A stretch of 64,000 bases of DNA from Verrucomicrobiota bacterium (GTDB taxonomy: Bacteria > Verrucomicrobiota > Verrucomicrobiia > Verrucomicrobiales > Akkermansiaceae). Under the pieces are notes generated by a model. It worked only from the letters and a program-made list of their open reading frames with translations, searched no databases and was not told the DNA's origin. The DNA is taken from the NCBI GenBank assembly GCA_004294095.1, contig RDZR01000032.1:1-64000 (forward strand), in the 5' to 3' direction. Position numbers and translations under genes: made by a program. Numbering within the stretch: the first letter of the stretch is position 1; each line of letters starts with the position of its first letter. This document shows positions 52,918-62,700 of the stretch, one piece after another.

Positions 52918-53391
52918 ATGGCAACATCAGGAATACCAGAAGGCTATCACACACTCACTCCCTCGCTGAACCTGCGCGGTGCCAATGAGGCACTGGCATT
53001 TTATCAGCAAGCATTCAATGCGTTCGAGCGCTTCCGCATGCCAAATGCAAAAGGCGGCGTAATGCACGGCGAATTCCAAATTGGCGACTCCATCGTCATG
53101 TTCTGCGACGAGGATCCCGAATGGGGCGCGCTCGGCCCAGAAACCGTCGGTGGCTGCCCACTGAGTCTTAATCTTTACGTGCCAGACTGCGACGCACTCA
53201 CCGCCCAAGCCGTCGCAGCGGGAGCCAAGCTGTTGCGCCCGCCCACCACTTACCCGTGGGGCGAGCGCAGCGCAATGGTCCACGATCCTTTCGGCTTCCG
53301 CTGGGCCGTCTGCACCCATGTCGAAGATGTCACACCCGAGGAAATCCAACGCCGAATGGCCACTTGGAACCCAGAAACCAATGAGTGGTAG
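52918..53391 (+). CDS. VOC-family (PhnB/glyoxalase-like) protein
   Basis: The 157-residue protein has the paired beta-alpha-beta-beta-beta units of the vicinal oxygen chelate fold: TPSLNLRGANEALAFYQQAFNAFE, HGEFQIGDSIVMFCDE, LNLYVPDCDALTAQAVAAGA and MVHDPFGFRWAV. PhnB-type relatives have this length and the ERSAMVHDPFG segment. The substrate is unknown. Confidence 0.85.
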   Translation: MATSGIPEGYHTLTPSLNLRGANEALAFYQQAFNAFERFRMPNAKGGVMHGEFQIGDSIVMFCDEDPEWGALGPETVGGCPLSLNLYVPDCDALTAQAVAAGAKLLRPPTTYPWGERSAMVHDPFGFRWAVCTHVEDVTPEEIQRRMATWNPETNEW

Positions 53392-53425
53392 TGGCTCGGA
53401 CAATTAGGCAATTCTCGTCGATGGC

Positions 53426-53641
53426 TTAAGTGATGACGCAAGAAGTTTGGGTAACTTGCTCCGCCCGTGTGTCCGAGGCGGACCGTCGGGCATGGTGCAT
53501 GAGCTTTTTCGCCAATTTCAGGAAGTTGCTCGAAATCTGCAGCGCACTTTGGCTTGCCAGCATCAGCTCAGAAAAGGTCATCGTGCCGGATTTCGAGATT
53601 TTAGCTGTGGCGTTTAGGTTAAAAAAATTGACTTGAGGCAT
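53426..53641 (-). CDS. Small hypothetical protein
   Basis: A 71-residue frame begins MPQVNFFNLNATAKISKSG (ATG at 53641; another at 53650). It is helical and Ala/Ser/Lys-rich in the middle (SELMLASQSALQISSNFLKLAKKLM), and its codon choice looks like that of neighbours. It fills the otherwise empty 313 bases between the VOC and peptidase genes. The opposite strand is also open (53430-53636), so the call is tentative. Confidence 0.35.
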   Translation of the reverse strand: MPQVNFFNLNATAKISKSGTMTFSELMLASQSALQISSNFLKLAKKLMHHARRSASDTRAEQVTQTSCVIT

Positions 53642-53704
53642 GTTCTGCATCTTGGGCTGGAATTGGCCTTGCGATGAGGTCAAGCAGCTATACAGAATCG
53701 ATGC

Positions 53705-55036
53705 GTGACTGCTGAACTGAATACACTTTTTGAGTTTTTGCGCTTCCCGAGTGTCTCGACGGACTCGGCGCACTCCGGCGATGTCCGTGCTTGTGCTGAA
53801 TGGTTGGTGAATCAACTCCGGAAGATGAATCTAACAGTCGATTTGCACGAAACGCCAAAGCATCCGGTGGTGGTGGCAAAAAATACGCACGTGGCGGGCC
53901 GCCGCACGGTGATGATTTACGGCCACTATGATGTGCAGCCAGTCGATCCATTAGAACTCTGGAATAGTGATCCTTTTGAGCCAGTCATCCACGATGGAAA
54001 AATTTGGGCCAGAGGAGCAACGGATAATAAAGGCCAGATGCTGGCACATGTGCTCGGGGTGGAAAAAACACTGCGCGAAGTGGGCGAGTTGCCTGTGAAT
54101 CTCACGTTTTTATTTGAAGGTGAGGAGGAAATTGGCAGCCCGCATCTTGCGCCATTTTTGCTGCACCATTATGATGATTTACGCTGCGATGTGGTGGCGA
54201 TTTCAGACACCGGCATGGTCGCGCCAGGCGTGCCAACTCTCGGCTACGGGTTGCGTGGCATTACGTGTTGTGAAGTGGTTCTACGGGGGCCGAAGCGCGA
54301 TCTTCATTCCGGTTTATTCGGCGGCGCGGTGGCCAATCCTGCCTCGGCAATGGCACGCCTCGTGGCAAGTTTGCATGCGTTGGATGGCCGTGTCGCGATT
54401 GATGGATTTTATGATCACGTGCGGGACCTTGCTTTGTGGGAGCGAGAAATGTGGCAACATATTCCCGGCGTGAGTGATGCAGATTTTCTTGCCGTGACTG
54501 GTTCTCACGGCTTGTTCGGCGAGCCGGGATACTCATCCTCCGAACGCACGTGGGCACGCCCAACGGCGGAAGTCAATGGCCTCACCAGCGGCTATCAAGG
54601 TGAAGGCTCCAAAACAGTGCTGCCAGCAGAAGCGCGCGTGAAACTTTCATTCCGCCTTGTGCCTGATCAATCGCCTAAAGAAATTTTAGCCAAAGTGCAA
54701 AATCATCTCGAGTGGCACTGCCCACCGGGCGTCGAGCTGGAATTCATCGCCGGGCACGATGGCAAGCCGTATCTAACAGATCCGCATTCTCCGTTCGGAA
54801 TCGCGGCTCAACAAGCACTTCGCACCTCATTTCAGGCTGAGCCGGTTCTCATTCGCGAGGGTGGCAGCATTCCGATTGTGCAGACATTTCACGATATCCT
54901 TGGCGCTGATAGTTTGCTGTTAGGCCTTGCTCTATCAGATGCACAAATTCACGCGCCTAACGAAAATTTCCCTGTGGAAAATTTCGAGGCAGGCATCCGT
55001 CTCAATCAAGCGTTGCTGGCCGAGTTGGCAAAATAA
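53705..55036 (+). CDS. M20 family dipeptidase/metallopeptidase
   Basis: The 443-residue cytoplasmic zinc peptidase is of the carnosinase/CNDP type. Metal and catalytic residues are GHYDVQPVDP (His, Asp), GATDNKGQ (Asp), EGEEEIGSP (catalytic Glu and ligand Glu), ISDTGM (Asp) and DAQIHAPNE (His). The insertion with GPKRDLHSGLFGG is the dimerisation domain. The start is GTG at 53705; an ATG four bases upstream is out of frame. It probably hydrolyses dipeptides. The next gene, glnS, follows 46 bases later. Confidence 0.9.
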   Translation: MTAELNTLFEFLRFPSVSTDSAHSGDVRACAEWLVNQLRKMNLTVDLHETPKHPVVVAKNTHVAGRRTVMIYGHYDVQPVDPLELWNSDPFEPVIHDGKIWARGATDNKGQMLAHVLGVEKTLREVGELPVNLTFLFEGEEEIGSPHLAPFLLHHYDDLRCDVVAISDTGMVAPGVPTLGYGLRGITCCEVVLRGPKRDLHSGLFGGAVANPASAMARLVASLHALDGRVAIDGFYDHVRDLALWEREMWQHIPGVSDADFLAVTGSHGLFGEPGYSSSERTWARPTAEVNGLTSGYQGEGSKTVLPAEARVKLSFRLVPDQSPKEILAKVQNHLEWHCPPGVELEFIAGHDGKPYLTDPHSPFGIAAQQALRTSFQAEPVLIREGGSIPIVQTFHDILGADSLLLGLALSDAQIHAPNENFPVENFEAGIRLNQALLAELAK

Positions 55037-55082
55037 CAACTGCCGCATTCCATCATCTTTCATCGTTTTTTCGCCCGCATTC

Positions 55083-56762
55083 ATGTCTGACAATTCCCCA
55101 GCCAAGCTCGATTTCATCCGAGAAATCATCGCTGATGATCTCGCCACCGGAAAGCACTCGTCGGTGATCACCCGTTTCCCTCCAGAGCCTAACGGATATC
55201 TGCACATCGGCCATGCGAAGTCGATTTGCCTCAACTTCGGCATCGCCCAAGAATTATCAAACGTCGCTGCCCGTTGCCATTTACGGTTCGACGATACCAA
55301 TCCCGAAAAAGAAGAATCCGAGTATGTGGAAAGCATCAAAGCCGACGTCCAATGGCTCGGTTTCGATTGGCAAGAACACCTCTATTTCGCAAGCGACTAC
55401 TTCGATTTTTTCTACGATTGCGCCGTCCACTTGATCCGCAATGGCTTGGCTTATGTGGAAAAATTATCGTCTGAGGAAATGCGGGTGCTGCGCGGAAATT
55501 TAGTCACGCCCGGCACTGATTCCCCCGGCCGCTCGCGTAGCGTGGAGGAGAATCTAACAGAATTTTCGCGCATGCGTGCAGGCGAATACCGCGAGGGAGA
55601 ATGTGTTTTACGAGCACGCATCGATCTCGCATCGTCTAACATGAATTTGCGCGATCCGGTTCTTTACCGCATCATGCATGCAGAGCATCACAATACCGGC
55701 GGGCGCTGGTGCATCTATCCGATGTATGATTACGCCCATCCGTTAGAAGATGCGGTGGAGCACGTGACCCACTCATTGTGCACTTTGGAATTTGAAAATC
55801 ACCGCCCACTTTACGATTGGGTGATTGCGAATTGTCCGGTGCCTTCAAAACCTCGCCAGATCGAATTTGCGCGGCTCAATCTCACCTACACGGTGATGAG
55901 TAAGCGCAAGCTGTTAGAATTGGTGCAAGCTGCGTTCGTCAGCGGTTGGAATGATCCACGCCTGCCAACGATTTCCGGCCTGCGCCGCCGCGGCTTTCCG
56001 GCGGAGGCGATTCGTCACTTCTGCAAACGCATTGGCATCACGAAATTCAACGGCACCACGGATGTTGCCTTGCTCGAATACGATGTGCGCGATGTCCTCA
56101 ACCGCAGCGCACCGAGGCGCATGGGGGTGCTCAGCCCGCTGCGTGTGACTTTGGAAAATTGGCATGCGGAGCCACTTTCGCACGCCACCTTGCCCAACCA
56201 TCCGCAAGTGCCGGAAATGGGCACGCGCGAGGTGCCTATTTCTTCGCAGATCTGGATCGAGCAAGACGATTTCATGGCTGTTCCGGAGAAGAAATTTTTC
56301 CGCCTCGGCCCGGATCGCTGCGTGCGACTCAAAGGTGGGCACATCATTCGCTGCACTCGTTACGAGACCAATGCCGATGGGCTGGTGGACCACGTCTTCG
56401 CGGAAATTTTACCCGGCACCGTCGGCCAAGATGCTCCCGCTGGCATCGAGTGCCGCGCTGCCATCCATTGGGCCGATGCCGCGACGGCCATCGATGCGGA
56501 AATTCGCCTGATCGATCGGCTATTTTCCGTGGAGGATCCGGACGCGGCGGAGGGCGGCTTCATCCAAGCATTGAATCCATGCTCGATGCAAATCATCACC
56601 GCCAAAGTCGAGCCCTCGCTCGCGGATTGCCCGCCAGAATTTTCCTGCCAACTCGATCGCATCGGCTATTTCATCACTGATTCCATCGATCATGCTAGTG
56701 GTAAGCACTGCGTCCTGAATCGCACGCTGCCGCTGAAAGATTCTTGGTCCAAGCAGCGGTGA
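55083..56762 (+). CDS. glnS: Glutaminyl-tRNA synthetase
   Basis: The start is the ATG at 55083 (559 residues); the longer open frame overlaps the peptidase gene. GlnRS is class I: PPEPNGYLHIGHAKS (HIGH), FDDTNPEKE, the MYDYAHPLEDA and THSLCTLEFENHRPLYDW segments, and VMSKRKL in place of KMSKS. The C-terminal beta-barrel anticodon-binding domain is present. Having GlnRS means that at least some Gln-tRNA is made directly. Confidence 0.96.
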   Translation: MSDNSPAKLDFIREIIADDLATGKHSSVITRFPPEPNGYLHIGHAKSICLNFGIAQELSNVAARCHLRFDDTNPEKEESEYVESIKADVQWLGFDWQEHLYFASDYFDFFYDCAVHLIRNGLAYVEKLSSEEMRVLRGNLVTPGTDSPGRSRSVEENLTEFSRMRAGEYREGECVLRARIDLASSNMNLRDPVLYRIMHAEHHNTGGRWCIYPMYDYAHPLEDAVEHVTHSLCTLEFENHRPLYDWVIANCPVPSKPRQIEFARLNLTYTVMSKRKLLELVQAAFVSGWNDPRLPTISGLRRRGFPAEAIRHFCKRIGITKFNGTTDVALLEYDVRDVLNRSAPRRMGVLSPLRVTLENWHAEPLSHATLPNHPQVPEMGTREVPISSQIWIEQDDFMAVPEKKFFRLGPDRCVRLKGGHIIRCTRYETNADGLVDHVFAEILPGTVGQDAPAGIECRAAIHWADAATAIDAEIRLIDRLFSVEDPDAAEGGFIQALNPCSMQIITAKVEPSLADCPPEFSCQLDRIGYFITDSIDHASGKHCVLNRTLPLKDSWSKQR

Positions 56763-56791
56763 AACCGCGTTGCTTCGCGATTGAAAAATGA

Positions 56792-57808
56792 TCACATTTT
56801 GACGATTTCGACGCGGCGATTTTTAGCTCGGCCGGATTCATCTGCGTTTGGAGCGAGTGGTGCTGCCATGCCAACGCCTACGGGGATGACTTTGGCTGTG
56901 GGGATTTTGTGTTGCTCAATCAGAGCGGCGGTGACTGCTGTAGCGCGCTTGAGGGAGAGCGATTGGTTGTAGCTCAGATCGCCCTGATTATCGGTATGGC
57001 CAACGATGAGATAGGTGCCTGATCCGGAGGTAATGGCTTTGGCCATTTCGGCCAAGGACTCTGTGGACTCGGGTTTGATTTCAGCTTTGTCGGTATCGAA
57101 ATAGATGCCGTAGATCGCGATGCGGCCTGTCGCGTCGATCGAGCTGGTGATTTCCTCGGATTTTACGACTTCCATCCGGCTTTCCATGGCTTGAGTTTCG
57201 AGGATGTCCACGCGAACAACGATCTGACCTTTGTCGAGTTGATGGTCTTCGACGAGCTTAGCGAAACCAGTGGTGACATCATCCAAGCGAAATGCGTAAA
57301 TGGAAACGAATATATCGTTGCCCGCTTTACCTTTGCCTTTGATGGCTGCGTAGCGTTGATCTTCCTTGTTGAATTCGTGCAGATATTGGAGTTGGTCGGT
57401 CTTTTTAGCGCGAGGAAAAGTCCTTTCGACGAAGCGCCCAAAGCCGTCATCAAGCGTATCGTTTTCGGCGCTGAAGAGAGTTTCGTAGCCTGCGGATTTG
57501 AGTTCAGCTTGATATTGGCGGACGGCTTCCAGAGTGGTGGCCCCCTCGGGGAGTTTATAATAGAGGGTTGTAAGCGCGCCCTCCGCTCTTTCCTGCTTGC
57601 TAGCTTTTAGCGATCCAGCGTTGTAATCAAACTCGACCTTTTCGAGCGCGATGAATAGTTCGTCGAATTTAGATTTCTCATACCAGATGATTTCCGAGCC
57701 GGTAATGCGCTTGAAATCTGGATGGTCTTTTGAGCCGGAGGCGTCTTTGGCAAGAACAGGCACTAAAGAGAGCGCGAGGGCGGAAAATGCGATGAATAAT
57801 TTAATCAT
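56792..57808 (-). CDS. OmpA-family outer-membrane-associated protein with DUF4892-like N-terminus
   Basis: The 338-residue protein has a signal peptide ending near VLA-KD. Its N-terminal region of about 200 residues (DHPDFKRITGSEIIWYEKSKFDE) resembles DUF4892. The C-terminal peptidoglycan-binding OmpA domain reads IYFDTDKAEIKPES, VGHTDNQGD, SLKRATAV and NRRVEI. It probably ties the envelope to peptidoglycan. It is a single gene. Confidence 0.88.
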   Translation of the reverse strand: MIKLFIAFSALALSLVPVLAKDASGSKDHPDFKRITGSEIIWYEKSKFDELFIALEKVEFDYNAGSLKASKQERAEGALTTLYYKLPEGATTLEAVRQYQAELKSAGYETLFSAENDTLDDGFGRFVERTFPRAKKTDQLQYLHEFNKEDQRYAAIKGKGKAGNDIFVSIYAFRLDDVTTGFAKLVEDHQLDKGQIVVRVDILETQAMESRMEVVKSEEITSSIDATGRIAIYGIYFDTDKAEIKPESTESLAEMAKAITSGSGTYLIVGHTDNQGDLSYNQSLSLKRATAVTAALIEQHKIPTAKVIPVGVGMAAPLAPNADESGRAKNRRVEIVKM

Positions 57809-57968
57809 GGATCAAAATGCTCCAAAAATATGTGTGTTAGCAAGAAGAGATTTGCGGTGATGCAGGAGTGTCGTTCTTTGCTTTTCTATGAGGTAGATAT
57901 TGAGTTAGATCTGAAAAAAGTGTGATTGAGTGCTGGCAGTCGGCGTCCATTCGCTGCATGCTCGGCTT

Positions 57969-58508
57969 ATGGATCAAGAAATTCTTTGGAAAGGAAGTCC
58001 TTCACAGGTGCTCAATTTAGGCGTGCATGTTCTTGCTCTACTTTTGATCTGTGGGCTGGGAGTCGGTGGCATGTTTTTCCCGCTGGTATGGCTCGCGCTG
58101 CCGCTGCCGATTTTATGGATGGCATGGAATTACCTCAAGGTGCGCTCGCGGGTTTTTGAACTGACATCTGAAAGACTGCGAATTTACATTGGGGTATTTA
58201 ATCAAGTGATTGATGAGGTGGAGTTGTATCGAGTGAAGGATACGACGATGGAGAAGCCGTTTACTTTGCGTTTGTTTGGGTTGAGCAATTTACAGTTAGA
58301 AACGTCTGATCGCTCGCATCCACATGTTTTGTTAGAGGCTGTTAGAGATGGGCAGGAATTGCGTGAATTGTTGCGCAAGCAGGTTGAGTATTGGCGAGAT
58401 CGCAAGCGCGTGCGTGAGGTGGATTTTGAGGAAAATAGCGATGCAGGAGGTGGAAGTTTAAGTGATGGGGAAATGGATGGCGTGAGCGAAACGCCGGGCA
58501 CTCCGTGA
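57969..58508 (+). CDS. Bacterial PH-domain (bPH_2/DUF304) membrane protein
   Basis: The start is the ATG at 57969 (MDQEILWKGSPSQ, 179 residues). Two membrane segments (about 15-55) lead to a bPH_2 domain: VFELTSERLRIYIGVFNQVIDEVELYRVKDTTMEKPF, LRLFGLSNLQLETSD, VLLEAVRDGQELRELLRKQVE. The YRVKD...L..R.FG pattern is that of YdbS/YdbT-like proteins. The tail is acidic. Two tandem TGTTAGA words lie in the gene at 58330 and 58340. Confidence 0.85.
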   Translation: MDQEILWKGSPSQVLNLGVHVLALLLICGLGVGGMFFPLVWLALPLPILWMAWNYLKVRSRVFELTSERLRIYIGVFNQVIDEVELYRVKDTTMEKPFTLRLFGLSNLQLETSDRSHPHVLLEAVRDGQELRELLRKQVEYWRDRKRVREVDFEENSDAGGGSLSDGEMDGVSETPGTP

Positions 58509-58540
58509 AATTGGTGAGAGCGTGGATAGATGCTTGAGCA

Positions 58541-59611
58541 ATGAGTGAAGGTGCTTTGATGATTTTGGGAATTCACGGGCCGCAGTTGTCCGTGGAGGAG
58601 GCGCGGCGTTTCCGTGAGTTGCAACCTGCGGGCTATATTTTGTTTTCCCGCAACATGATCGATCCGCAGCAAACGCGGCAGCTCACGGATGATTTGCGTG
58701 ATTTATCTGAGGAATTGCCGCTAATCGCGATTGATGAAGAAGGCGGGCGTGTTTCCAGAATCCGCGGATTTGCGGCGTGTGCTCCTTCGGCGCAGGCGAT
58801 GGGCGCACATGCGGATATGGGGAAAATTGCCGATGCCGCAGAAATGACGACGGATTTGCTGCTACTTTTAGGAGTGAATTGGAATTTTGCGCCGGTGTTA
58901 GATTTGGATCATTTTCCAAATGCGGCCAATGCGATGGGTGGGCGTTGTTGGAGCCGAAATCCCCAGCGCGTGATCGATTATGTGGGGCAATGGAACCGCT
59001 GGGCGCGCAAGCGTGGAATCGTGACTTGTGCCAAACATTTTCCCGCAGGTGGACGGGCGATGGTGGACCCGCATCATGATTTACCTTCTTCCTCCGCGAC
59101 GCTGGAAGAATTGCTGCGCGAGGATGTGATTCCTTACACCGCGCTGATGCCGGAGTTGGATGCGATTATGCTCGCTCATGTGGATTTCCCGGCGATTGAT
59201 GCCTCACGACCGGCCTCGCTCTCGGCTCGCATCATTCGGCGGTTTTTGCGAGATCAGTTAGGCTTTGACCGGCAGGTGCTGATTCCGGATGATTTGGATA
59301 TGGCCGCGATTCAGAAGCGCTTCGGGCGCGGCGAGGATGCACGGTTGGCAATTGAGGCGGGCAATGATTTGGCGCTGATTTGCCACCAAACTGAAGGCAT
59401 TGAGGCGGTGGCGAAATCGATTGAAGAGTTGCCATGCACGATCTTGGAAGAAGCTCATCAGCGAGTGCACCGGCTGCGGCGGAAACTTAAAACACCCGTC
59501 CCATGGACCGATGCCGCATGGCAAGGTGCTTGTTCACGAATGGCTGCTTTGGGCGATGTGATTAAGGAGCCCCAGGCCATCGTCGAGGCCAGCCCAGTGC
59601 AGGATTATTAG
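58541..59611 (+). CDS. GH3 beta-N-acetylhexosaminidase (NagZ-like)
   Basis: The 356-residue one-domain GH3 enzyme is likely to remove GlcNAc from muropeptides in peptidoglycan recycling. It has AIDEEGGRVSRIRG near residue 68, CAKHFPAGG and VDPHHDLP (the NagZ Asp-His acid/base loop) near 165-185, and nucleophile Asp in IPDDLDMAAI near 248. There is no signal peptide. It follows the PH-domain gene by 32 bases. Confidence 0.88.
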   Translation: MSEGALMILGIHGPQLSVEEARRFRELQPAGYILFSRNMIDPQQTRQLTDDLRDLSEELPLIAIDEEGGRVSRIRGFAACAPSAQAMGAHADMGKIADAAEMTTDLLLLLGVNWNFAPVLDLDHFPNAANAMGGRCWSRNPQRVIDYVGQWNRWARKRGIVTCAKHFPAGGRAMVDPHHDLPSSSATLEELLREDVIPYTALMPELDAIMLAHVDFPAIDASRPASLSARIIRRFLRDQLGFDRQVLIPDDLDMAAIQKRFGRGEDARLAIEAGNDLALICHQTEGIEAVAKSIEELPCTILEEAHQRVHRLRRKLKTPVPWTDAAWQGACSRMAALGDVIKEPQAIVEASPVQDY

Positions 59612-59735
59612 TCGTTTTTTCATCGCTTTTTTTCCAGATAGGCTGGTGCGGTGGTTTTTCGGCGTGTGCGCCTTCGTTACCATCTTGTGTGGCTTCATTC
59701 TTGCCATTTTTTAGTTTTACGCGTAGTCTTTACTT

Positions 59736-62700
59736 ATGAAATACATTGCAAACTATGAATCGTTTCCTTTCAGAAAAAGGAATCGTTTCTTTTTCGTATT
59801 GCGTTTTTTAGGAGTTTCGCGAAAATCTAACAATTATCTGTTAAGAAGGAGAAAAAATGTCGAGCGAGGATTTGCCTTGGTGGTGACCTTGAGCTTGATG
59901 ATTTTGCTCACGGTGATCGCGGTGGGAATGTTATCGCTGAGTGCGATCACCCTGCGGACATCCTCGGCAAGTTCCGATGCGATGCAGGCGCGGGCGAATG
60001 CGAGGATGGCATTGATGTTGGCGATTGGCCAATTGCAGAAGCAAACGGGGCTGGACACGCGGGTTACAGCGCGAGCTGATTTATTGAATCAAAATCACGG
60101 AATGGTCATCGGTGCATGGAAAAGCTGGGAGGGAGCAAATCACGGCACGGATGGCAGGCCGGTGGCACCGGATTACGCGCAGGAGAAGCAGGATCGTTTT
60201 TTAGGCTGGTTGGCATCGCAGACGCCGGATCAGATGGGGCAGATTGGCCAGCCACCGAACACGGCCAAGCGGCGAGATACGGTGGAGTTGTTAGGTGAGC
60301 ACAGCGTGGGAAATGGTCAGGCGCAGCAAAGCAAACAAATCCACTTGCTGCCGATCCAGCTGCATTCCAAAGGTGCCTATGCGTGGTGGGTGAGTGGGGA
60401 AAATCAGAAAGCGCGCATTCCGCAGTTAGAGCGGAATCAAGCGACGAGTCCCGGGCAGGTGGCATCGCGGGCGAAGTCGAGCTTGGCGGTCGATCCTTCG
60501 GTTTTTCGATTGAATTCGCTTTTGGACCAACCTGAGCAAGTCATGTGGGCGCCGCTTCTGGAGCAGGTTGATTTCATCGCAGATGCGGGTGGACAAAAAG
60601 TTTCTCAGGAATTTTGTCATGATTTATCAGCCGTCTCCAGAGGGCTCTTGACCAATACGGCGACGGGTGGTTGGAGAAAAGACATCTCTCTACTCACGGA
60701 AAACTGGGCAATGCTGGGATCCTCGCGCTTGCCGATGTTCCGAGTGAGACCATGGCAAGACATCCAATCTAACAAACCAACTCCAAGCGATGCCTTACCG
60801 AGCCGGTCTTTGCTCTATCCATGGTCGGCCTATCGCAACGTGGTCAACACCGCGCTGGAGAGGCAAGGCGCAATCGCGAGTTGGGCAAATTTGATGCATC
60901 ACGCAACGGCTTACAAGCTAGGCCAGCATCCATCAGGTGCGGCGGTGGGTAGCATTCCGCTGCAATTTAGCGATTACGCGGCAACTCAATCTAGCGGATT
61001 GTATGATTACACGCATCGCAAACGGATTTATCCAGTGATTGCCAGAATCCAGTGGCTTTTTTCCCACTGGTCTGCCCGCGTCAGCAAGCCTGCCACCGGT
61101 GAAGGGCAACCACCCGAGGAAGGCTATGAACCCCGCTTGCTGATGACGCCGATCATCACCATGTGGAATCCCTACAATTTAAATATCTCAGTCAATCCGT
61201 TCAATTTAAACGTGCCGAAACCTATTCCAGTGGCGATGAAACTTCAGGTCTCTGGCAACGATAAGCCGATGGATAAGTTTATGCCGCTGACTGGGAATCG
61301 CTCAATTGATAGGAATCGTAAATCATTAGCTCCGGGAACTGAGACTTACTTGTATCGTATTGACGAAAGTTTTAACCTTGGGCCAGGCGCGACAAAAGTT
61401 TTTAGCCCGGAAGCGATGGATGTGTTGGCGACCAATAACAATGGAGTCAATAACGAGGCCAATCGTTTGAGATTAAAACAAGGGTTGCGTCTCAATGGTG
61501 GCAATTATTTTCCTATCGTGGATAAAGATGGCGCGATTATTTTTGCAAAAGCAGATGCAGAAATCACGGTGGAGGCGAGCTTCGATGTCGTTTTCCGAGA
61601 AACCGTTGGCGACGTCACTGTGCCTCGTGGGGTCGGCATCTATTTGGACGTTGCCGAAGGAAAAATCGCATCTTCGGTTTACCGGATGAGTTACTCGATC
61701 AGTGACGTTAGCGAGATATGGGAGCAAATTGCGGGCTTAGCAAAGTCCACCCCATTAGGTTCGTTGGCCAGTAGCCCGCAGCCATTTATGTCCACTTTAT
61801 TTGGCGCGAGGATGGCGAGCAATACGCAGATTCCAGCCAAAGGGTTCGTGCAATCCAGCCCGCTGGTCAATTTCATATCCATGGGTGTGCGCAATAACGG
61901 AATCAACAACTACATGGCCAAATATCGGGGATCGAATCAACCGGTGAATTCGCCATTTGACTTCAGTTCTCAGCCGCTCACTGCGTTTGATAGTATCTTG
62001 CCCAATGCGAATGATGCTCAACAGACTGGCTACATCATCACCGGATTCAATGCAGATAGCGGCTTGCCACGCTGCGTCGTCGCTGAAGTTCCCGCACGCC
62101 CGCTGCAATCGCTCGGCGAGCTTACTCATTGGGATGCGCGTTTTGGCAATCCAGTGCCGCCGTTTGCTTTTAACATCATTGGAAATAGCGATGCCACGCC
62201 GTTACTTCCATCCAATGCGGTGGCGAATGCGGCTCCGGGGACCACTGTTGAAACGAATCTCCAGCATGATGACTCGTATTGCACCAATCACGTATTGTTT
62301 GATGATTGGTTTATCTCATCCATCGCACCAGATCCGGAAAATTTCGGCAGCGCTGGGCGTGATATGCAGGGCGTCTTCACGGACTTCGTTTCGATGAACG
62401 CGCCTTTGCCCAATCGTGCTTATCGCAGCATTGCCAAAGACATGCATGCCACGCTCAGTAGTGGCGATGGAGCCACGCAAATTTTTAATCAACATGTCAA
62501 TCAACCGGATGCATGGAAGACGATTGCCTCGCGGCTGGAAGTGGATGGCATGTTTAATGTGAACTCAACTTCCATCGCTGCGTGGCGTGCATTGTTAGGC
62601 CATGCTCGCCAGCAAGTCACTCCCTACATGCAACCCAATGCTGCGGGCGCATCCGTTCAATTATCGTCGCCAGAAGATTATGCGTTTTCGCGCTTCAGCG

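Noticed and set aside
53430-53636. Plus-strand frame of 68 codons between the VOC and peptidase genes
   Set aside because: It opposes the minus-strand frame at 53426-53641, which has better codon use; neither is certain.
54927-55082. N-terminal extension of glnS
   Set aside because: It overlaps the peptidase gene; the conserved GlnRS N-terminus begins just after ATG 55083.
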